Origin: an uncultured Oscillospiraceae bacterium | GTDB lineage: Bacteria; Bacillota; Clostridia; Oscillospirales; Oscillospiraceae | DNA: 10,066 nt | Assembly (NCBI GenBank): GCA_947627085.1 | Contig: CANQUO010000067.1 | Coordinates: 1 to 10,066, forward strand | Reading direction: 5' to 3' | Shown: positions 5,817 through 10,066 of the stretch, one piece after another | Position numbering within the stretch: the first letter of the stretch is position 1 | Layout of the letters: every line of letters starts with the position of its first letter | The notes under the pieces: generated by a model | Databases searched by the model: none | What the model was told of the DNA's origin: nothing | The model's input: the letters and a program-made list of their open reading frames with translations, nothing else | Made by a program: the position numbers and the translations under genes

Positions 5817-6091
5817 CACTGCTTGACGGTATACTGCTGGCCTTTCTCATCATCTGCGCCGTGTCGGTATCAGTGACAAGGAACCTTTTGGAGTCCATAA
5901 TAATCTACATGGGCTTTTCAATTATAATGTCCATAATCTGGCTTACGCTGGAGGCGCCGGACCTGGCCATAACCGAGGCCGCCGTGGGCGCCGGTGTCAC
6001 GGGGCTTTTGTTTCTGGCGACCCTTAAGAAGATACACGCCATAAAGGCCGAGGGGGACAAAAACAAGGAGGATAAGCCTGATGAAAAGTGA
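5813..6091 (+). CDS. Stand-alone DUF4040 subunit (MbhD-like; equals part of MrpA C-terminus)
   Basis: A 92-residue membrane protein with three helices (about residues 4-22, 27-46, 54-71). The helix pair around LEAPDLAITEAAVGAGVTGLLFL (46-68) is the DUF4040/MbhD signature; E47 and E55 are the acidic residues placed in the ion path of Mrp and Mbh structures. In classic Mrp systems this domain is fused into the long MrpA; here it is separate, as in Mbh/Mbs complexes. The start overlaps the mrpG stop by four bases, with AAGGA close upstream. A charged Lys/Asp/Glu tail (79-92) ends it. The next gene begins 11 bases before its stop. Confidence 0.88.
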   Translation: MTLLDGILLAFLIICAVSVSVTRNLLESIIIYMGFSIIMSIIWLTLEAPDLAITEAAVGAGVTGLLFLATLKKIHAIKAEGDKNKEDKPDEK

Positions 6092-7052
6092 CGGTTTTTT
6101 CTCCAGGCTCAACAGCTTTGTGGAGTACGGCTCCATGCGCGAGGAGGACCTGACACTCTCCCCTTCCGAAAAGCATAAAACGATCGACACCGACATCCCG
6201 GAAAACCGGTGGCTCACCACGGTGCAAAACAGCGAAAAGCCCGTTGGCGCCAGAATCGCCACCTGGGTATCCCACAGGGGCGTTGAGATATTTGACAGGC
6301 TCTACCGGGTGGCGGCGGCTTTCATATGCTTCACGCTTATCGGCGTGCTCCTGTCGGTGGTGGCGTTTCTCCCGGCCTTCGGCGATGAGGACGCCCCGGC
6401 TGTCAACGAGGTGGTGGAACGGTACGTCTCAAAGTCCGTTGAGGAGACGGGGACCACCAACGCCGTGGCGGGGATGATCTCCGCCTACCGTGGGTTCGAC
6501 ACCCTGGGCGAGGCCCACGTGCTGTTCGCCGCGGCATGCAGTGTCATTATTCTTCTGAGAGTCGACGACCCTGAGCGCCGGCACGGGAAGCTCGTGGACC
6601 CGGTGATGACCGGCGAGGACATGGATTTTGAGCCCAACAGCGACCTTGTGCTGCGCAAGGCCGCGAAGGTACTGGTGCCGCTGTCCTTTATCTTCGGGCT
6701 CTATGTCATTTTAAACGGCACCACCTCCCCCGGCGGCGGCTTTTCCGGCGGGGCGCTCATGGGCGCGGGGCTCATACTGACATCCGTTGCCTTCGGCTTC
6801 GGGCGCACGGAGCGGTTTTTCGGCGACGAGATGTATCACCTTGTAAAAACAGCGTGCCTGACGGCCTACGCGCTGATGATGGCCTATTTTATCTACATGG
6901 GCGCCAACGGCTTTCCCGACGGCGTGTGGCTTGGTATCCCCGGGAGCATCATAAGCGGCGGGCTCATACTGCCCATCAACATAGCGGTGGGCTTTGAGGT
7001 GGCCTGCACCATGTACTGCTTCTACGCCCTTTTCCGCAAAGGAGGCCTTTGA
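6081..7052 (+). CDS. MbhE domain fused to MrpB/MnhB (MbhE-MbhF-like fusion)
   Basis: A 323-residue membrane protein with two joined modules. Residues 1-75 form a hydrophilic cytosolic N-terminus with no recognised domain. Residues 76-160 match MbhE (also found at the C-terminus of MrpA): one helix at about 77-99, an outer loop, then AYRGFDTLGEAHVLFAAA at 135-152, the family signature. Residues 186-323 are MrpB/MnhB: four helices, with the hallmark NGTTSPGGGFSGGALMGAG at 212-230 and GGLILPINIAVGFEV at 293-307. The ATG at 6081 has AGGAGG 9 bases upstream and overlaps the previous gene. In the usual Mbh operon these are two genes, MbhE then MbhF, in the same order. Subunit B and the MrpA C-terminal region contact each other in known structures, which fits a fusion. 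I see no stop or frameshift at the junction (about 160-186). Confidence 0.88.
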   Translation: MKSDGFFSRLNSFVEYGSMREEDLTLSPSEKHKTIDTDIPENRWLTTVQNSEKPVGARIATWVSHRGVEIFDRLYRVAAAFICFTLIGVLLSVVAFLPAFGDEDAPAVNEVVERYVSKSVEETGTTNAVAGMISAYRGFDTLGEAHVLFAAACSVIILLRVDDPERRHGKLVDPVMTGEDMDFEPNSDLVLRKAAKVLVPLSFIFGLYVILNGTTSPGGGFSGGALMGAGLILTSVAFGFGRTERFFGDEMYHLVKTACLTAYALMMAYFIYMGANGFPDGVWLGIPGSIISGGLILPINIAVGFEVACTMYCFYALFRKGGL

Positions 7053-7053
7053 T

Positions 7054-7437
7054 ATGCCGGAGCTTCTCAAAAATCTGTTTACAAACTACTACGAGACCGC
7101 GGCGGTGGTGCTTTTCGGCATCGGCTTCACGACACTGCTCATGCACCGTAATCTTCTTAAAAAGATTATTGGCTTAAACTTCATGGACTCAGGGCTATAT
7201 CTCTTTCTGGCGGCCAAGGGCTATATCGCGGGCAGGCTGGCTCCCATCATCACAAACGGCGACACGGACCCTGAAAAGTACATAAATCCCATCCCAACGG
7301 GCCTGGTGCTGACGGGAATAGTGGTGTCCGTGTCCGTCACGGCGTTTTTGCTGGCGCTGACATGCAGGCTCTATGATAAGTTCCACACTCTGGACATCGA
7401 CGAGATCACGTACCTCGCCCGAAAGGAGCGGGACTGA
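7054..7437 (+). CDS. mrpC: Mrp-type antiporter subunit C (MnhC/MrpC; NuoK- and MbhG-like)
   Basis: A 127-residue NuoK-like membrane subunit with three helices (about residues 13-31, 38-57, 82-104). The signature NPIPTGLVLTGIVVSVSVTA at 78-97 is typical of MrpC, with its conserved outer-loop N-P-x-P-x-x-L-V-L-T-x-I-V. The ATG at 7054 has AAAGGAGG 8 bases upstream, while a longer frame from 6994 begins inside the preceding gene without such a site. Its TGA shares a base with the next ATG (TGATG), so the antiporter subunit is translationally coupled. The C-terminus is charged and probably cytosolic. Confidence 0.93.
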   Translation: MPELLKNLFTNYYETAAVVLFGIGFTTLLMHRNLLKKIIGLNFMDSGLYLFLAAKGYIAGRLAPIITNGDTDPEKYINPIPTGLVLTGIVVSVSVTAFLLALTCRLYDKFHTLDIDEITYLARKERD

Positions 7438-8930
7438 TGGACCTTGTGCGTAATTTTCCCTTCCTGACCATCGTTTTCAGCCTGACCTGCGGGGTGTTCT
7501 GCGCCATATTGCGCCCGAAGGCCGCGAAAAATCTCTGCCTTGTGTGGCTTGCGCTGACCTTTGCCATGAGCCTTTCGGTGCTCGTATATACCTTGAGGCT
7601 TGACGGGAGCTTTGTCTACCGCATGGGCAAATGGGACGCCCCCTGGGGCAACGAGATAAGGGTCGGGCCCTTGGAGGCGCTGATGGCCACGGCCTTCTCG
7701 GCAGTTATGATCCTCTCGCTTCTGGGCGGTATGCGGCACATCTTCTCAGACTGCGAGGAGGGCAAGGTCAACCTCTATTTCACCATGGCGGCTCTGCTCG
7801 TAAGCTCCCTTTTCGCTCTCATTTACACAAACGACCTCTTCACCGCCTACGTGTTCGTGGAGATAAACACCATCGCCTCCTGCGCCCTGGTGATGCTCAA
7901 GAGCTCAGGCCGGACGCTGGTGGCCACAACGCGGTATCTCATAATGAGCCTTTTGGGTTCGGGACTTTTTCTCCTGGGCATCGTGATACTTTATGGCATC
8001 ACCGGCGAGCTTCTGATGGAGAGCATAGCCGGGAAGGTCCGGGAGATATTCGCTACCGGCGAGTACTCCCTGCCCCTTACGGTGGTCATCGGGTTTTTCT
8101 CTGTGGGCCTTGCGGTAAAAAGCGCGTTATTCCCCTTCCACTCCTGGCTTCCCGACGCCCACGGTAGCGCCACGGCCTCCTCCAGCGCCATACTCTCGGG
8201 CCTGGTGCTCAAGGGGTACATCATAGTGCTCATAAAGGTGTTTTACCGTGTCTTTGGACTTCAGATAATCATGGCCGAGAGGGTGTCGAATTTCCTTTTC
8301 CTGTTCGGGATACTGGCGATGATCTGCGGCTCCGTGGGGGCGCTGAGGGAGCGGGATATCAAGCGCATGCTGGCCTACTCCTCCGTGGCCCAGGTGGGAT
8401 ATATTTACGTTGGTATCGGTATGCACTCCGAGGCCGGTATGGTCGCCGCCTGCGTGCAGATATTGGCCCACTGCGTCACAAAGCCCATGCTCTTCTGCGC
8501 CGCCGGGGGCTTTATGGACGTGTCGGGCGGGAAAAAGACCATGGCTGACATAAAGGGCGCCGGGCGGCGGGACAGGGTTGGCGGCGCGGCCTTCACCGTG
8601 GGGGCCCTGTCAATGGTCGGTATACCATTCTTCGCCGGATTTGTGACGAAGCTTACGCTGACGCAGGCGGCGGTGGGGTCCGATAATGTGAGGATGATCA
8701 TAGCCCTGGCGGCGGTGGCCATAAGCACGCTTTTAAACGCCCTATACTATATACCGGTGATATTCAATATTTTCTCAAAACCGGCTGACGGCGAGGCCCA
8801 CGCCTCCCGACCCCGGGCGGACTACGCTTTCGCGATGTGCGCCTTTATGGTCCTCAACGTGGGCTTCGGGGTGTTCTCCCAGCAGATCGTGGACGCGGTC
8901 CGCCGGGGACTTGAGCTTTTCGGAATGTAG
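7437..8930 (+). CDS. mrpD: MrpD-like proton/cation antiporter subunit (NuoN/MbhH-like)
   Basis: A 497-residue polytopic protein of the NuoL/M/N-MrpA/D family (proton_antipo_M), with about 14 predicted membrane helices. The residues expected for ion transfer are present: E142 in FVEINTIASCAL (helix 5), K228 in GLAVKSALFPFHSWLPDAH (helix 7), K259 in GLVLKGYI (helix 8) and K405 in GFVTKLTL (helix 12). The broken helix 7 and the HSWLPDAH motif are typical. The segment after it (GSATASSSAILSGLVLKG) departs somewhat from the usual HxEAP/SAPxxxSAxLSG pattern but resembles MrpD more than MrpA. The start overlaps the mrpC stop, and AAGGAG lies upstream. Length is normal for MrpD. A second, similar gene follows 9 bases later, so which is MrpD proper and which is an added antiporter unit needs phylogeny. 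Confidence 0.92.
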   Translation: MDLVRNFPFLTIVFSLTCGVFCAILRPKAAKNLCLVWLALTFAMSLSVLVYTLRLDGSFVYRMGKWDAPWGNEIRVGPLEALMATAFSAVMILSLLGGMRHIFSDCEEGKVNLYFTMAALLVSSLFALIYTNDLFTAYVFVEINTIASCALVMLKSSGRTLVATTRYLIMSLLGSGLFLLGIVILYGITGELLMESIAGKVREIFATGEYSLPLTVVIGFFSVGLAVKSALFPFHSWLPDAHGSATASSSAILSGLVLKGYIIVLIKVFYRVFGLQIIMAERVSNFLFLFGILAMICGSVGALRERDIKRMLAYSSVAQVGYIYVGIGMHSEAGMVAACVQILAHCVTKPMLFCAAGGFMDVSGGKKTMADIKGAGRRDRVGGAAFTVGALSMVGIPFFAGFVTKLTLTQAAVGSDNVRMIIALAAVAISTLLNALYYIPVIFNIFSKPADGEAHASRPRADYAFAMCAFMVLNVGFGVFSQQIVDAVRRGLELFGM

Positions 8931-8939
8931 GAGGCGCGT

Positions 8940-10066
8940 ATGGACGGAAATTATCTCATGCTCATGCCGGTCCTCCTGCCCGTGGCCGGGGCGCTGACGC
9001 TGAACGTCAGGGCCCTCAAAAACCCCGGCTCCCGGAGATTTTTTGTGACCGGGTGCCTTATGGTGGAGCTCGTTTTTACGCTTATCTGCATTCTCACTGT
9101 GGATGGGGACATCACACTTCTGACCGTCACGCCGGAGCTTCGGGTATTTTTCAGGCTCGACGGGCTGGGAAAAATGTTCTCGCTCTTAGTTGCCTTCATG
9201 TGGCTCATGTCGGGGCTGTTCTCCCGGGAGTATATGGCACATGAGGAAAATGAGGGGCGGTACTACGCCTTTTTGCTCCTCTCTGAGGGGGCGCTTGAGA
9301 CGCTGTGCTTTGCGGGAAATTACATGACGCTGTATCTCGGCTTTGAGCTCATGACGCTGCTCTCCACTCCCCTGGCCCTCCACACCCAGACGGAGGGAGC
9401 GAGGCGCGGGGGCATAAAATATCTCCTCTACTCCGTATTCGGCGCGTGCCTGGGACTTTTGGGCTTTTTCACCGTGTACACCTTTGGCGTAACTATGGAT
9501 TTCACCCCCGGCGGGGTGATGGACCCGGCCAGGGTCGCGGGCCACGAGGGATTTATACTCACCGCCGCCTTTTTGGCGGTGCTGGGCTTCGGGGCCAAGG
9601 CCGGTATGTTCCCGCTCCACGCCTGGCTACCCGCCGCCCACCCGGAGGCCCCCGCCGGGGCCTCGGCGCTGATGTCCGGCGTCATAACAAAGGCCGGGGT
9701 GCTGAGCATAATAAGAGTCGTATATTATGAGTTCGGCGCGACGCTTCTCCGGGGGACCTGGGTGCAGTACGCATGGCTTACGCTGACGCTTATGACCGTC
9801 TTTCTCGGCTCCATGCTGGCCTACAAGGAGAGGATATTCAAAAAGCGCCTTGCCTACTCCACCGTAAGTCAGGTGTCATATATCCTCTTCGGCCTTGCCA
9901 TAATGACGCCGGAGGCCTTCACGGGAGCCATCTTGCACGTGGCGGTCCACTCGGCCATCAAAAACGCCCTCTTCTTCACCGCCGGAGCCGTGATACTGAA
10001 AACCGGGAAAAAGGACGTCCGGGAGCTGAGAGGCATCGGCAAGGAGATGCCGGTCACAATGTGGTG
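8940..10066 (+). CDS. Second MrpD/NuoM-like antiporter subunit, 3' truncated by the window
   Basis: The frame stays open from the ATG at 8940 to the right edge (375 complete codons), so the gene is partial only because of the window. AGGAGG (8929-8934) lies 5 bases before the ATG and touches the preceding stop. It belongs to the proton_antipo_M family: E136 in YLGFELMTLLS (helix 5), K220 in FGAKAGMFPLHAWLPAAHPEAP (helix 7), K251 in GVITKAGV (helix 8), then YKERIFKKRLAYSTVSQVSY at 295-314, a family core motif. The HPEAPAGASALMSGV segment is of MrpD/NuoM/HyfB type rather than the HSATM-like MrpA/NuoL type, so it is not a simple split-off MrpA N-terminus. Two tandem antiporter subunits recall MbsH and MbsH' of the archaeal Mbs complex. 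The C-terminal part, including any lateral helix as in NuoL, is not visible. Confidence 0.9.
   Translation, partial: MDGNYLMLMPVLLPVAGALTLNVRALKNPGSRRFFVTGCLMVELVFTLICILTVDGDITLLTVTPELRVFFRLDGLGKMFSLLVAFMWLMSGLFSREYMAHEENEGRYYAFLLLSEGALETLCFAGNYMTLYLGFELMTLLSTPLALHTQTEGARRGGIKYLLYSVFGACLGLLGFFTVYTFGVTMDFTPGGVMDPARVAGHEGFILTAAFLAVLGFGAKAGMFPLHAWLPAAHPEAPAGASALMSGVITKAGVLSIIRVVYYEFGATLLRGTWVQYAWLTLTLMTVFLGSMLAYKERIFKKRLAYSTVSQVSYILFGLAIMTPEAFTGAILHVAVHSAIKNALFFTAGAVILKTGKKDVRELRGIGKEMPVTMW

Overview
The window reads as chromosome from a moderately GC-rich, endospore-forming Clostridia-type Firmicute. The support is a CwlD-like cortex amidase, RadA, strong AGGAGG-type ribosome binding sites, AT-rich gaps between GC-rich genes, and a Mrp/Mbh-type antiporter operon. 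A member of the Oscillospirales is my guess from codon and protein flavour; it is not proven by the sequence.

Left part (1-685): the 3' end of a plus-strand gene resembling the alpha/alpha-barrel (squalene-cyclase/prenyltransferase-like) proteins. Its C-terminus looks cut short, and it is followed by a clear intrinsic terminator.

Middle part, minus strand (684-4422), in transcription order: cwlD (germination/cortex amidase), an AT-rich spacer with seven degenerate copies of TTATGTTAAC, radA (recombination/repair ATPase), a spacer with a symmetric palindrome having 10-bp arms and a 6-bp centre, a XerC/XerD-family tyrosine recombinase, and a small membrane protein that starts right at the recombinase stop codon. 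The seven-copy repeat and the palindrome arms both resemble the XerD-binding half of dif sites, and both lie within 1.6 kb of the recombinase gene. This is the most unusual non-coding signal in the window.

Right part, plus strand (4607 to the right edge): a tightly packed operon with overlapping or nearly abutting genes. The order is MrpE, MrpF, MrpG, a stand-alone DUF4040/MbhD-like subunit, an MbhE-MrpB fusion, MrpC, a MrpD-like antiporter subunit and a second MrpD-like antiporter subunit that runs off the edge. This is the order of the membrane arm of the archaeal Mbh/Mbs respiratory complexes rather than the classic mrpABCDEFG order. Tandem antiporter subunits are the Mbs-like (H, H') arrangement. 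The operon probably encodes a Na+/H+-translocating membrane module, either a stand-alone antiporter or the arm of a redox-driven complex whose peripheral subunits would lie beyond 10066. Divergent promoters for cwlD and this operon share the 184-bp gap at 4423-4606.
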